DNA of 64,000 nucleotides, from assembly GCF_052857255.1 (NCBI RefSeq), contig NC_135500.1, positions 44,890,772 to 44,954,771 of the forward strand, written 5' to 3'. The DNA comes from Amblyomma americanum (lineage: Eukaryota > Arthropoda > Arachnida > Ixodida > Ixodidae). The first letter of the stretch is position 1. Every line of letters starts with the position of its first letter. Below, in pieces: positions 1 through 13,600 of this stretch. The notes below the pieces were generated by a model, which worked only from the letters and a program-made list of their open reading frames with translations, was not told the origin of the DNA and made no database searches. The translations under genes and the position numbers were made by a program.

Positions 1-1740
1 GATGTGTTTAGATTTAGCTCGTTTCGGTCTAAAACAGCTTATTTCGGTGTTTTAAGCACGAATACACGCTTTTCGCGAAGTTATGAGAGAAAAAGATTTG
101 ACGCGTATCACACGGACACTTTTAAAACCGATGTGGTCAGATCTAGCTCGTTTTGGTCTAAAACAGCTAGTTTCGTTGTATTAAGCACGAATACATTCTT
201 TTCGCGAACTTATGAGAGAAAAAGTTTTGACGCGTATCACACAGACACTTCTAAAACCGATGTGTTCAGATTTAGCTCGTTTCGGTCTAAAACAGCTTGT
301 TTCGTTGCTTTAAGAACGATTACATGCTTTTCGCGCAGTTATGAGAGAAAAAGTTTTGACACTTGTACAACCGATCTGTTCAGATTTAGCTCGTCTCGGT
401 CTAAAACAGCTTGTCTCGTCGTATTAGGCACGAATACATGCTTTTCGCGCAGTTCATAACTTCAGAAAAAGTTTTCACGCGTATCACACGGACACTTGTA
501 AAATCGACGTGTTGAGATCTACCTCATTTTGGTCTAAAACAGCTTGTTTCTTTGTATTAAGCACGAATATATCCTTTTCGCGCAGTTATGAGAGAAAAAG
601 TTTTGACGCGTATCACACGGACACTTGTAAAACCGATGCGTTCAGATTTAGCTCGTTTCTGTCTAAAACAGCTTGTTTCGTTGCATTAATCACGAATACG
701 TGCTTTTCGCGCAGGTATGAAAGAAAAAGTTTTGAGGCCTATCACACGGACACTTGCAAAAAGCGATGTGTTCAGATCTAGCTCGTTTCGGTCTAAAACA
801 GCTTGTCTCGTTGTATTAAGCACAAATACATGCTTTTCGCGCAGTTATTAGGGAAAACGTTTTCACGCGTATCACACGGACACTTGTAAAATCGATGTGT
901 TCAGATCTAGCTCGTTTTGGTCAAAAACACCTTGTTTCGTTGTATTAGGCACGAATACATGCTTTTCGCGCAGTTATGAGAGAAAAGGTTTTGACGCGTA
1001 TCACACGGACACTTGTAAAACCGATGTGTTCAGATTTAGCTCGTTTCGGTCTAAAACAGCTCGTCTCGTTGTATTAAACACGAATACATGCTTTTCGCGC
1101 AGTTATGAGAGAAAAAGTTTTGATGCGTATCACACGGACACTTGTAAAACCGATCCGTTCAGATTTAGCTCGTTTCGGTCTAAAACAGCTTGTTTCGTTG
1201 TATTAAGCACGAATACATGCTTTTCGCGCAGGTATGAAAGAAAAAGTTTTGACGCATATCACACGGACACTTGTAAAACCGATGTGTTCAGATCTAGCTC
1301 GTTTTGGCCTAAAACAGCTTGTTTCGTTGTATTAAGCACGAATACATGCTTTTCGCAAACTTATGAGAGAAAAAGTTTTGACGCGTATCACACGGACACT
1401 TGTAAATCCGATGGGTTCAGATCTAGCTCACTTTGGTCTAAAACAGCTTGTTTCGTTGTATTAAGCACTAGTACATGCTTTTCGCGAACTTATGAGAGAA
1501 AAGGATTTGACGCGTATCACACGGACACTTGTAAAACCGATGTGTTCAGATTTAGCTTGTTTCGGTCTAAAACAGCTTGTTGCGCTGTATTAAGCACGAA
1601 TACATGCTTGTCGCGTAGGTATGAGAGAAAACGTTTTGACGCCTATCACACGAAGACTTGCAAAACCGATGTGTTTGGATCTAGCTCGTTTTGGTCTAAA
1701 ACAGCTTGTTTCGTTGTATGAAGCACGAATACATGCTTTT
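1..1740. repeat. Left diverged block, copy 1
   Basis: This starts inside the array with monomer types a and b, a c/d fusion and e, followed by types seen rarely elsewhere (starts reading GATCCGTTC, TTGGCCTAAAAC and GATGGGTTCAG). It matches 3587-5767: offset 3586 at the left end, 3713 from about 897, and 3971 from about 1480. The first step is one extra monomer in the right copy near 4490; the second is two extra monomers near 5170-5450. The two copies differ at several bases, for example TACAACC at 366 against TAAAACC, so this duplication looks older than those in the middle of the window. Confidence 0.85.
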
Positions 1741-3586
1741 CGCACATTTATAAGAGAAAACGTTCTGACGCGTATCACACAGACACTTGTAAAACCGATG
1801 TGTTCAGATCTAGCTTGTTTTGGTATAAAACAGCTTGTCGCTTTGTATTAGGCACGAATACATGCTTTTCGCGCAGGTATGAAATAAAAAGTTTTGGCGC
1901 CTATCACACGGACACTTGCAAAACCGATGTGTTTAGATTTAGCTCGTTTCGGTCTAAAACAGCTTATTTCGTTGTTTTAAGCACGAATACACGCTTTTCG
2001 CTAAGTTATGAGAGAAAAATATTTGACGCGTATCACACGGACACTTGTAAAACCGATGTGCTCATATCTAGCTCGTTTTGGTCGAAAACAGCTTGTTTCG
2101 TTGTATTAAGCACGAATACATGCTTTTCGCGAACTTATGAGCGAAAAAGTTTTGACGCGTATCACACGGACACTTGTAAAACCGATGTGTTCAGATTTAG
2201 CTAGTTTCTGTCTAAAACAGCTTGTTTCGTTGTTTTAAGAACGAATACATGCTTTTCGCGCAGTTATGAGAGAAAACGTTTTGACGCCTATCACACGGAC
2301 ACTTGCAAAACCGATGTTTTTGGATCAAGCCCGTTTTGGTCTAAAACAGCTTTTTTCGTTGTATGAAGCACGAATACAAGCTTTTCGCGCAGTTATAAGA
2401 GAGAACGTTTGACGCGTATTACACGGGCACTTGTAAAACCGATGTGTTCAGATCTAGCTTGTTTTGGTATAAAACAGCTTGTTTCTTTGTATTAGGCACG
2501 AATACATGCTTTTCGCGCAGGTATGAAAGAAAACGTTTTGACGCCTATCACACAGACACTTGCAAAACCGATGTTTTGATCTAGCTCCTTTCGGTATAAA
2601 ACAGCTTGTCTCATTTTAAGCAAGAATACATGCTTTTCGCGAAGTTATGAGAGAAAAAATTTTGACGCGTATCACACGGACACTTGTAAAACCGATGTGT
2701 TCAGATCTAGCTCGTTTTGGTATAAAACAGCTTGTTTCTTTGTATTAGGCACGAATACATGCTTTTCGCGCAGGTATGAAAGAAAAAGTTTTGACGCCTA
2801 TCACACGGACACTTGCAAAACCGATGTTTAGATCTAGCTCGTTTCGGTATAAAACAGCTTGTCTCGTTTAAAGCAAGAATACATGCTTTTCGCGAAGTTA
2901 TGAGAGAAAAAATTTTGACGCGTATCACACGGACACTTGTAAAACCGATGTGTTCATATCTAGCTCGTTTTGGTCTAAAACATCTTGTTTCGTTGTATTA
3001 AGCACGAATACATGCTTTTCGCGAACTTATGAGAGAAAAAGTTTTGACGCGTATCACACGGACACTTGTAAAACCGATGTGTTCAGATCAAACCCGTTTC
3101 GGTCTAAAACAGCTTGTTTCATTGTATTAAGCACGAATACATGTTTTCGCGCAGTTATAAGAGAAAAAGTTTTGACGCGTATCACATGGACACTTGTAAA
3201 ACCGAGGTGTTCAGATTTAGGTCGTTTCGGTCTAAAACAGCTTGCCTCGTTGTATTAAGCACGAATACATGCTTTTCGCGCAGTTCATAACTTCAGAAAA
3301 AGTTTTCACGCGTATCACACGGACAATTATAAAATCGAGGTGTTCAGATCTAGCTCGTTTTGGTCTAAAACAGATTGTTTCGTTGTAATAAGCACGAATA
3401 TATGCTTTTCGCGCAGGTATGAAAGAAAAAGTTTTGAGGCCTATCACACGGGCACTTGCAAAACCGATGTTTAGAATTCCGTTTCGGTCTAAAACAGCTT
3501 GTCTCGTTTTAAGCAAGAATACATGCTTTTCGCGAAGTTATTAGAGAAAAAGTTTTGACGCGTATCACAAGGACACTTGCAAAACC
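1741..3586. repeat. Mixed monomers, partial j-to-q series
   Basis: Monomer order read from the starts: a j/l-like monomer near 1798, a at about 1927, the rare GTCGAAAAC monomer at about 2056, an o/s form, t near 2315, then j, k, l, m, n, p, q, an r/v fusion and w (start 3466, with an EcoRI GAATTC). Type o is missing between n and p, so a deletion of one monomer occurred here relative to the 11-mer at 5768-10645. The w monomer joins this stretch to the a-b series that starts at 3587. Confidence 0.75.
2072..2086 (-). other. CENP-B-box-like motif, CGAG form (8 of 9 core bases)
   Basis: Plus strand CTCGTTTTGGTCGAA reads TTCGACCAAAACGAG on the minus strand. The CENP-B box core is TTCG, four any, A, two any, CGGG; only one of the nine fixed bases differs (CGAG for CGGG). 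Identical sequences are in the other three copies of this rare monomer. Function is unproven; a chance match is possible. Confidence 0.35.
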
Positions 3587-5767
3587 GATGTGTTTAGATT
3601 TACCTCGTTTCGGTCTAAAACAGCTTATTTCGTTGTTTTAAGCACGAATACACGCTTTTCGCGAAGTTATGAGAGAAAAAGATTTGACGCGTATCACACG
3701 GACACTTTTAAAACCGATGTGGTCAGATCTAGCTCGTTTTGGTCTAAAACAGCTAGTTTCGTTGTATTAAGCACGAATACATTCTTTTCGCGAAGTTATG
3801 AGAGAAAAAGTTTTGACGCGTATCACACAGACACTTCTAAAACCGATGTGTTCAGATTTAGCTCGTTTCGGTCTAAAACAGCTTGTTTCGTTGCTTTAAG
3901 AACGATTACATGCTTTTCGCGCAGTTATGAGAGAAAAAGTTTTGACACTTGTAAAACCGATCTGTTCAGATTTAGCTCGTCTCGGTCTAAAACAGCTTGT
4001 CTCGTCGTATTAAGCACGAATACATGCTTTTCGCGCAGTTCATAACTTCAGAAAAAGTTTTCACGCGTATCACACGGACACTTGTAAAATCGACGTGTTG
4101 AGATCTACCTCATTTTGGTCTAAAACAGCTTGTTTCTTTGTATTAAGCACGAATATATCCTTTTCGCGCAGTTATGAGAGAAAAAGTTTTGACGCGTATC
4201 ACACGGACACTTGTAAAACCGATGCGTTCAGATTTAGCTCGTTTCTGTCTAAAACAGCTTGTTTCGTTGCATTAATCACGAATACGTGCTTTTCGCGCAG
4301 GTATGAAAGAAAAAGTTTTGAGGCCTATCACACGGACACTTGCAAAAAGCGATGTGTTCAGATCTAGCTCGTTTCGGTCTAAAACAGCTTGTCTCGTTGT
4401 ATTAAGCACGAATACATGCTTTTTGCGCAGTTATAAGAGAAAAAGTTTTGACGCGTATCACAGGGACACTTGTAAAACTGGTGTTCAGATTTAGCTCGTT
4501 TCGATCTAAAACAGGCTGTCTCGTTGTATTAAGCACAAATACATGCTTTTCGCGCAGTTATTAAGGAAAACGTTTTCACGCGTATCACACGGACACTTGT
4601 AAAATCGATGTGTTCAGATCTAGCTCGTTTTGGTCAAAAACAGCTTGTTTCGTTGTATTAGGCACGAATACATGCTTTTCGCGCAGTTATGAGAGAAAAG
4701 GTTTTGACGCGTATCACACGGACACTTGTAAAACCGATGTGTTCAGATTTAGCTCGTTTCGGTCTCAAACAGCTCGTCTCGTTGTATTAAACACGAATAC
4801 ATGCTTTTCGCGCAGTGATGAGAGAAAAAGTTTTGATACGTATCACACGGACACTTGTAAAACCGATCCGTTCAGATTTAGCTCGTTTCGGTCTAAAACA
4901 GCTTGTTTCGTTGTATTAAGCACGAATACATGCTTTTCGCGCAGGTATGAAAGAAAAAGTTTTGACGCATATCACACGGACACTTGTAAAACCGATGTGT
5001 TCAGATCTAGCTCGTTTTGGCCTAAAACAGCTTGTTTCGTTGTATTAAGCACGAATACATGCTTTTCGCAAACTTATGAGAGAAAAAGTTTTGACGCGTA
5101 TCACACGGACACTTGTAAATCCGATGGGTTCAGATCTAGCTCGCTTTGGTCTAAAACACCTTGTTTCGTTGTATTAAGCACTATTACATGCTTTTCGCGC
5201 AGTTATGAGAGAAAAAGTTTTGAGGCCTATCACACGGACACTTGTAAAACCGATGTGTTCAGATCTAGCTCGTTTCGGTCTAAAACAGCTTGTCTCGTTG
5301 TATTAAGCACGAATACATGCTTTTTGCGCCGTTATCAGAGACAAAGTTTTCACGCGTATCACACGGACACTTGTAAAACCGATGTCTTCAGTTCTAGCTT
5401 GTTTTCGTATAAAACAGCTTGTTTCTTTGTATTAGGCACGAATACATGCTTTTCGCGAACTTATGAGAGAAAAAGATTTGACGCGTATCACACGGACACT
5501 TGTAAAACCGATGTGTTCAGATTTAGCTTGTTTCGGTCTAAAACAGCTTGTTGCGCTGTATTAAGCACAAATACATGCTTGTCGCGTAGGTATGAGAGAA
5601 AACGTTTTGACGCCTATCATACGAACACTTGCAAAACTGATGTGTTTGGATCTAGCTCGTTTTGGTCTAAAACAGCTTGTTTCGTTGTATGAAGCACGAA
5701 TACATGCTTTTCGCAAACTTATGAGAGAAAAAATTTTGACGCGTATCACACGGACACTTGTAAAACC
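3587..5767. repeat. Left diverged block, copy 2
   Basis: This is the fuller partner of 1-1740. It keeps a g/h-like monomer near 4440-4560 that is fused away in copy 1, and two further monomers (about 5220-5450) including a form reading GTTATCAGAGACAAAG. The same unusual types (GATCCGTTC near 4865, TTGGCCTAAAAC near 5020, GATGGGTTCAG near 5123) recur at about 50.7-51.6 kb, which makes this a marker block for the older layer of the array. Confidence 0.85.
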
Positions 5768-6672
5768 GATGTGTTCATATCTAGCTCGTTTTGGTCTAAA
5801 AAAGCTTGTTTCGTTGTATTAAGCACGAATACATGCTTTTCGCGAACTTATGAGAGAAAAAGTTTTGACGCGTATCACCCGGACACTTGTAAAACCGATG
5901 TGTTCAGATTTAGCTCGTTTCGGTCTAAAACAGCTTGTTTCGTTGTTTTAAGAACGATTACATGCTTTTCGCGCAGTTATGAGAGAAAACGTTTTGACGG
6001 CTATCACACGGACACTTGTAAAACCGATGTGTTCAGATCAAACCCGTTTCGGTCTAAAACAGCTTGTTTCGTTGTATTAAGCACGAATACATGTTTTCGC
6101 GCAGTTATAAGAGAAAAAGTTTTGACGCGTATCACATGGACACTTGTAAAACCGATTTGTTCAGATTTAGGTCGTTTCGGTCTAAAACAGCTTGCCTCGT
6201 TGCATTAAGCACGAATACATGCTTTTCGCGCAGTTCATAACTTCAGAAAAAGTTTTCACGCGTATCACACGGACAATTATAAAATCGAGGTGTTCAGATC
6301 TAGCTCGTTTTGGTCTAAAACAGCTTGTTTCGTTGTAATAAGCACGAATATATGCTTTTCGCGAACTTATGAGAGAAAATGTATCGACGCGTATCACACG
6401 GACACTTGTAAAACCGATGTGTTCAGATTTAGCTAGTTTCGGTCCAAAACAGCTTGTTTCGTTGTTTTAAGAACGAATACATGCTTTTCGCGCAGTTATG
6501 AGAGAAAACGTTTTGACGCCTATCACACGGACACTTGCAAAGCCGATGTTTTTGGATCAAGCCCGTTTTGGTCTAAAACAGCTCTTTTCGTTGTATGAAC
6601 CACGAATACAAGCTTTTCGCGCAGTTATAAGAGAAAACGTTTGACGCGTATCACACGGGAACTTGTAAAACC
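5768..6672. repeat. Partial 11-mer HOR unit (types n to t)
   Basis: Seven monomers n-o-p-q-r-s-t with lengths 129, 129, 128, 133, 129, 129 and 128 sum to exactly the 905 bp seen. It is in register with the next unit at an offset of about 1411 bp (the CATAACTTC landmark is at 6236 and next at 7647). The n monomer here has TCTAAAAAAGC in place of TCTAAAACAGC. Confidence 0.9.
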
Positions 6673-8081
6673 GATGTGTTCAGATCTAGCTTGTTTTGGT
6701 ATAAAACAGCTTGTTTCTTTGTATTAGGCACGAATACATGCTTTTCGCGCAGGTATGAAAGAAAACGTTTTGACGCCTATCACACAGACACTTGCAAAAC
6801 CGATGTTTAGATCTAGCTCCTTTCGGTATAAAACAGCTTGTCTCGTTTTAAGCAAGAATACATGCTTTTCGCGAAGTTATGAGAGAAAAAATTTTGACGC
6901 GTATCACACGGACACTTGTAAAACCGATGTGTTCAGATCTAGCTCATTTTGGTATAAAACAGCTTGTTTCTTTCTATTAGCCACGAATACATGCTTTTCG
7001 CGCAGGTATGAAAGAAAAAGTTTTGACGCCTATCACACGGACACTTGCAAAACCGATGTTTAGATCTAGCTCGTTTCGGTATAAAACAGCTTGTCTCGTT
7101 TTAAGCAAGAATACATGCTTTTCGCGAAGTTATGAGAGAAAAAATTTTGACGCGTATCACACGCACACTTGTAAAACCGATGTGTTCATATCTAGCTCGT
7201 TTTGGTCTAAAACAGCTTGTTTCGTTGTATTAAGCACGAATACATGCTTTTCGCGAACTTATGAGAGAAAAAGTTTTGACGCGTATCACCCGGACACTTG
7301 TAAAACCGGTGTGTTCAGATTTAGCTCGTTTCGGTCTAAAACAGCTTGTTTCGTTGTTTTAAGAACGATTACATGCTTTTCGGGCAGTTATGAGAGAAAA
7401 CGTTTTGACGGCTATCACACGGACACTTGTAAAACCGATGTGTTCAGATCAAACCCGTTTCGGTCTAAAACAGCTTGTTCCGTTGTATTAAGCACGAATA
7501 CATGTTTTCGCGCAGTTATAAGAGAAAAAGTTTTGACGCGTATCACATGGACACTTGTAAAACCGATGTGTTCAGATTTAGGTCGTTTCGGTCTAAAACA
7601 GCTTGCCTCGTTGTATTAAGCACGAATACATGCTTTTCGCGCAGTTCATAACTTCAGAAAAAGTTTTCACGCGTATCACACGGACAATTATAAAATCGAG
7701 GTGTTCAGATCTAGCTCGTTTTGGTCTAAAACAGCTTGTTTCGTTGTAATAAGCACGAATATATGCTTTTCGCGAACTTATGAGAGAAAATGTATCGACG
7801 CGTATCACACGGACACTTGTAAAACCGATGTGTTCAGATTTAGCTAGTTTCGGTCTAAAACAGCTTGTTTCGTTGTTTTAAGAACGAATACGTGCTTTTC
7901 GCGCAGTTATGAGAGAAAACGTTTTGACGCCTATCACACGGACACTTGCAAAGCCGATGTTTTTGGATCAAGCCCGTTTTGGTCTAAAACAGCTCTTTTC
8001 GTTGTATGAAGCACGAATACAAGCTTTTCGCGCAGTTATGAAAAAACGTTTGACGCGTATCACACGGGCACTTGTAAAACC
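6673..8081. repeat. 11-mer HOR unit 1 (j-k-l-m-n-o-p-q-r-s-t)
   Basis: This is a complete 1409 bp unit starting at GATGTGTTCAGATCTAGC followed by TTG, the signature of type j. It differs from the next unit by scattered substitutions and one or two base indels, for instance in the t monomer tail near 8035 where the usual GTTATAAGAG reads GTTATGAAAA. Confidence 0.92.
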
Positions 8082-9491
8082 GATGTGTTCAGATCTAGCT
8101 TGTTTTGGTATAAAACAGCTTGTTTCTTTGTATTAGGCACGAATACATGCTTTTCGCGCAGGTACGAAAGAAAACGTTTTGACGCCTATCACACAGACAC
8201 TTGCAAAACCGATGTTTAGATCTAGCTCCTTTCGGTATAAAACAGCTTGTCTCGTTTTAAGCAAGAATACATGTTTTCGCGAAGTTATGAGAGAAAAAAT
8301 TTTGACGCGTATCACACGGACACTTGTAAAACCGATGTGTTCAGATCTAGCTCGTTTTGGTATAAAACAGCTTGTTTCTTTGTATTAGCCACGAATACAT
8401 GCTTTTCGCGCAGGTATGAAAGAAAAAGTTTTGACGCCTATCACACGGACACTTGCAAAACCGATGTTTAGATCTAGCTCGTTTCGGTATAAAACAGCTT
8501 GTCTCGTTTTAAGCAAGAATACATGCTTTTCGCGAAGTTATGAGAGAAAACATTTTGACGCGTATCACACGGACACTTCTAAAACCGATGTGTTCATATC
8601 TAGCTCGTTTTGGTCTAAAACAGCTTGTTTCGTTGTATTAAGCACGAATACATGCTTTTCGCGAACTTATGAGAGAAAAAGTTTTGACGCGTATCACCCG
8701 GACACTTGTAAAACCGATGTGTTCAGATTTAGCTCGTTTCGGTCTAAAACAGCTTGTTTCGTTGTTTTAAGAACGATTACATGCTTTTCGCGCAGTTATG
8801 AGAGAAAACGTTTTGACGGCTATCACACTGACACTTGTAAAACCGATGTGTTCAGATCAAACCCGTTTCGGTCTAAAACAGCTTCTTTCGTTGTATTAAG
8901 CACGAATACATGTTTTCGCGCAGTTATAAGAGAAAAAGTTTTGACGCGTATCACATGGACACTTGTAAAACCGATGTGTTCAGATTTAGGTCGTTTCGGT
9001 CTAAAACAGCTTGCCTCGTTGTATTAAGCACGAATACATGCTTTTCGCGCAGTTCATAACTTCAGAAAAAGTTTTCACGCGTATCACACGGACAATTATA
9101 AAATCGAGGTGTTCAGATCTAGCTCGTTTTGGTCTAAAACAGCTTGTTTCGTTGTAATAAGCACGAATATATGCTTTTCGCGAACTTATGAGAGAAAATG
9201 TATCGACGCGTATCACACGGACACTTGTAAAACCGATGTGTTCAGATTTAGCTAGTTTCGGTCTAAAACAGCTTGTTTCGTTGTTTTAAGAACGAATACA
9301 TGCTTTTCGCGCAGTTATGAGAGAAAACGTTTTGACGCCTATTACACGGACACTTGCAAAGCCGATGTTTTTGGATCAAGCCCGTTTTGGTCTAAAACAG
9401 CTCTTTTCGTTGTATGAAGCACGAATACAAGCTTTTCGCGCAGTTATAAGAGAAAACGTTTGACGCGTATCACACGGGCACTTGTAAAACC
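8082..9491. repeat. 11-mer HOR unit 2, reference for types j to t
   Basis: Monomer starts: j 8082, k 8211, l 8334, m 8463, n 8587, o 8716, p 8845, q 8973, r 9106, s 9235, t 9364. Lengths are 129, 123, 129, 124, 129, 129, 128, 133, 129, 129 and 128, total 1410 bp. The k monomer lacks one C (ACATGTTTTCG), and p carries CAGCTTCTTTCG, a variant also seen near 10291, 15257 and 29392 but not in most p copies. Confidence 0.93.
9381..9395 (-). other. CENP-B-box-like motif, TTAG form (example in type t)
   Basis: Plus strand CCCGTTTTGGTCTAA in type t (GATCAAGCCCG) gives the same 8 of 9 minus-strand match as type p. In each 11-mer the two sites (p and t) are four monomers apart. Confidence 0.3.
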
Positions 9492-10645
9492 GATGTGTTC
9501 AGATCTAGCTTGTTTTGGTATAAAACAGCTTGTTTCTTTGTATTAGGCACGAATACATGCTTTTCGCGCAGGTATGAAAGAAAACGTTTTGACGCCTATC
9601 ACACAGACACTTGCAAAACCGATGTTTAGATCTAGCTCCTTTCGGTATAAAACAGCTTGTCTCGTTTTAAGCAAGAATACATGCTTTTCGCGAAGTTATG
9701 AGAGAAAAAATTTTGACGCGTATCACACGGACACTTGTAAAACCGATGTGTTCAGATCTAGCTCGTTTTGGTATAAAACAGCTTGTTTCTTTGTATTAGC
9801 CACGAATACATGCTTTTCGCGCAGGTATGAAAGAAAAAGTTTTGACGCCTATCACACGGACACTTGCAAAACCGATGTTTAGATCTAGCTCGTTTCGGTA
9901 TAAAACAGCTTGTCTCGTTTTAAGCAAGAATACATGCTTTTCGCGAAGTTATGAGAGAAAACATTTTGACGCGTATCACACGGACACTTCTAAAACCGAT
10001 GTGTTCATATCTAGCTCGTTTTGGTCTAAAACAGCTTGTTTCGTTGTATTAAGCACGAATACATGCTTTTCGCGAACTTATGAGAGAAAAAGTTTTGACG
10101 CGTATCACCCGGACACTTGTAAAACCGATGTGTTCAGATTTAGCTCGTTTCGGTCTAAAACAGCTTGTTTCGTTGTTTTAAGAACGATTACATGCTTTTC
10201 GCGCAGTTATGAGAGAAAACGTTTTGACGGCTATCACACTGACACTTGTAAAACCGATGTGTTCAGATCAAACCCGTTTCGGTCTAAAACAGCTTCTTTC
10301 GTTGTATTAAGCACGAATACATGTTTTCGCGCAGTTATAAGAGAAAAAGTTTTGACGCGTATCACATGGACACTTGTAAAACCGATGTGTTCAGATTTAG
10401 CTCGTTTCGGTCTAAAACAGCTTGCCTCGTTGTATTAAGCACGAATACATGCTTTTCGCGCAGTTCATAACTTCAGAAAAAGTTTTCACGCGTATCACAC
10501 GGACAAATATAAAATCGAGGTGTTCAGATCTAGCTCGTTTTGGTCTAAAAATGCTTGTTTCGTTGTAATAAGCACGAATATATGCTTTTCGCGAACTTAT
10601 GAGAGAAAAAGTATCGACGCGTATCACACGGACACTTGTAAAAGT
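9492..10645. repeat. 11-mer HOR unit 3, truncated after r
   Basis: Nine monomers (j to r) follow in register, then the expected s and t are replaced by type u at 10646 (AAAAGTGATGTGTTCAG). The r monomer has lost the usual TCTAAAACAGC and reads TCTAAAAATGC near 10546; the same change is at about 15510, which ties this unit to the 4966 bp duplication. Confidence 0.9.
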
Positions 10646-13600
10646 GATGTGTTCAGATTTAGCTCATTTCGGTCTAAAACAGCTTGTCTCATTGTATTAA
10701 GCACGAATACATGCTTTTCGCGCAGTTAAGAGAGAAAAAGTTTTTTCGCGTATCACACGGACACTTGTAAGGCCAATGTGTTCAGATTTAGCTCGTTTCT
10801 GTCTAAAACAGCTTGTTTCGTTGCATTAATCACGAATACATGCTTTTCGCGCAGTTATAAGAGAAAAAGTTTTACACTTGTAAAACCGATCTGTTCAGAT
10901 TTAGCTCGTCTCGGTCTAAAACAGCTTGTCTCGTCGTATTAAGCACGAATACATGCTTTTCGCGCAGTTCATAACTTCAGAAACAGTTTTCACGCGTATC
11001 ACACGGACACTTGTAAAATCGAGGTGTTCAGATCTTGCTCGTTTTGGTCTAAAACAGCTTGTTTCGTTGTATTAAGCACGAATACACGCTTTTCGCGAAG
11101 TTATGAGAGAAAAAGTTTTGACGCTTATCACACGGACACTTGTAAAACGATGTGTTCAGATCTAGATCGTTTTGTCTAAAACAGCTTGCTTCGTTGTATT
11201 AAGCACGAATACATGCTTTTTGCGCAGTTATAAGAGAAAAAGTTTTGACGCCTATCACACAGACACTTGCAAAACCGATGTTTAGATCTAGCTCCTTTCG
11301 GTATAAAACAGCTTGTCTCGTTTTAAGCAAGAATACATGCTTCTCGCGAAGTTATGAGAGAAAAAAATTTGATGCGTATCACACGGACACTTGTAAAACC
11401 GATGTGTTCAGATCTAGCTCGTTTTGGTATAAAACAGCTTGTTTCTTTGTATTAGCCACGAATACATGCTTTTCGCGCAGGTATGAAAGAAAAAGTTTTG
11501 ACGCCTATCACACGGACACTTGCAAAACCGATGTTTAGATCTAGCTCGTTTCGGTATAAAACAGCTTGTCTCGTTTTAAGCAAGAATACATGCTTTTCGC
11601 GAAGTTATGAGAGAAAAAATTTTGACGCGTATCACACGGACACTTGTAAAACCGATGGGTTCATATCTAGCTCGTTTTGGTCTAAAACAGCTTGTTTCGT
11701 TGTATTAAGCACGAATACATGCTTTTCGCGAACTTATGAGAGAAAAAGTTTTGACGCGTATCACCCGGACACTTGTAAAACCGATGTGTTCAGATTTAGC
11801 TCGTTTCGGTCTAAAACAGCGTGTTTCGTTGTTTTAAGAACGATTACATGCTTTTCGCGCAGTTATGAGAGAAAACGTTTTGACGGCTATCACACGGACA
11901 CTTGTAAAACCGATGTGTTCAGATCAAACCCGTTTCGGTCTAAAACAGCTTGTTTCGTTGTATTAAGCACGAATACATGTTTTCGCGCAGTTATAAGAGA
12001 ATAAGTTTTGACGCGTATCACATGGACACTTGTAAAACCGATGTGTTCAGATTTAGCTCGTTTCGGTCTAAAACAGCTTGCCTCGTTGTATTAAGCACGA
12101 ATACATGCTTTTCGCGCAGTTCATAACTTCAGAAAAAGATTTCACGCGTATCACACAGACAATTATAAAATCGAGGTGTTCAGATCTAGCTCGTTTTGGT
12201 CTAAAACAGCTTGTTTCGTTGTAATAAGCACGAATATATGCTTTTCGCGAACTTATGAGAGAAAAAGTTTTTTCGCGTATCACACGGACACTTGTAAAAC
12301 CAATGTGTTCAGATTTAGCTCGTTTCTGTCTAAAACAGCTTGTTTCGTTGCATTAATCACGAATACATGCTTTTCGCGCAGGTATGAAAGAAAAAGTTTT
12401 GAGGCCTATCACACGGGCACTTGCAAAACCGATGTCTAGAATTCCGTTTCGGTCTAAAACAGCTTGTCTCGTTTTAAGCAAGAATACATGCTTTTCGCGA
12501 AGTTATGAGAGAAAAAGTTTTGACGCGTATCACAAGGACACTTGCAAAACCGATGTGTTTAGATTTAGCTCGTTTCGGTCTAAAACAGCTTATTTCGTTG
12601 TTTTAAGCACGAATACACGCTTTTCGCGAAGTTATGAGAGAAAAAGATTTGACGCCTATCACACGGACACTTGTAAAACCGATGTGGTCAGATCTAGCTC
12701 GTTTTGGTCTAAAACAGCTAGTTTCGTTGTATTAAGCACGAATACATGCTTTTCGCGAACTTATGAGAGAAAAAGTTTTGACGCGTATCACACAGACACT
12801 TCTAAAACAAATGTGTTCAAAATTAGCTCGTTTCGGTGTAAAACAGCTTGTTTCGTTGCTTTAAGAACGATTACATGCTTTTCGCGCAGTTATGAGAGAA
12901 AAAGTTTTGACGCCTATCACACGGACACTTGTAAAACCGATGTGTTCAAATATAACTCGTCTCGGTCTAAAACAGCTTGTTTCGTTGTATTAAGCACGAA
13001 TACATGTTTTCGCGCAGTTATAAGAGAAAAAGTTTTGACACTTGTAAAACCGATCTGTTCAGATTTAGCTCGTCTCGGTCTAAAACAGCTTGTCTCGTCG
13101 TATTAAGCACGAATACATGCTTTTCGCGCAGTTCATAACTTCAGAAACAGTTTTCACGCGTGTCACACGGACACTTGTAAAATCGAGGTGTTCAGATCTT
13201 GCTCGTTTTGGTCTAAAACAGCTTGTTTCGTTGTAATAAGCACGAATACACGTTTTTCGCGAAGTTATGAGAGAAAAAGTTTTGACGCTTATCACACGGA
13301 CACTTGTAAAACCGATGTGTTCAGATCTAGATCGTTTTGTCTAAAACAGCTTGCTTGGTTGTATTAAGCACGAATACATGCTTTTTGCGCAGTTATAAGA
13401 GAAAAAGTTTTGACGCGTATCAATGGGACACTTGTAAAACCGGTGTTCAGATTTAGCTCGTTTCGGTCTTAAACAGCCTGTCTCGTTGTATTAAGCACGA
13501 ATACATGCTTTTCGCGCAGTTATTAGGGAAAACATTTTCACGCGTATCACACGGACACTTGTAAAATCGATGTGTTCAGATCTAGCTCGTTTTGGTCAAA

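Noticed and set aside
455..466. CATAACTTCAG resembling the start of a loxP arm (ATAACTTC)
   Set aside because: Only eight bases agree, there is no inverted partner at the correct distance, and the string is simply part of the e and q monomers.
3232..3516. Minus-strand open frames of 60-127 codons that recur in many units
   Set aside because: They are antisense shadows of the same monomers (around types q and r) and change with each indel.
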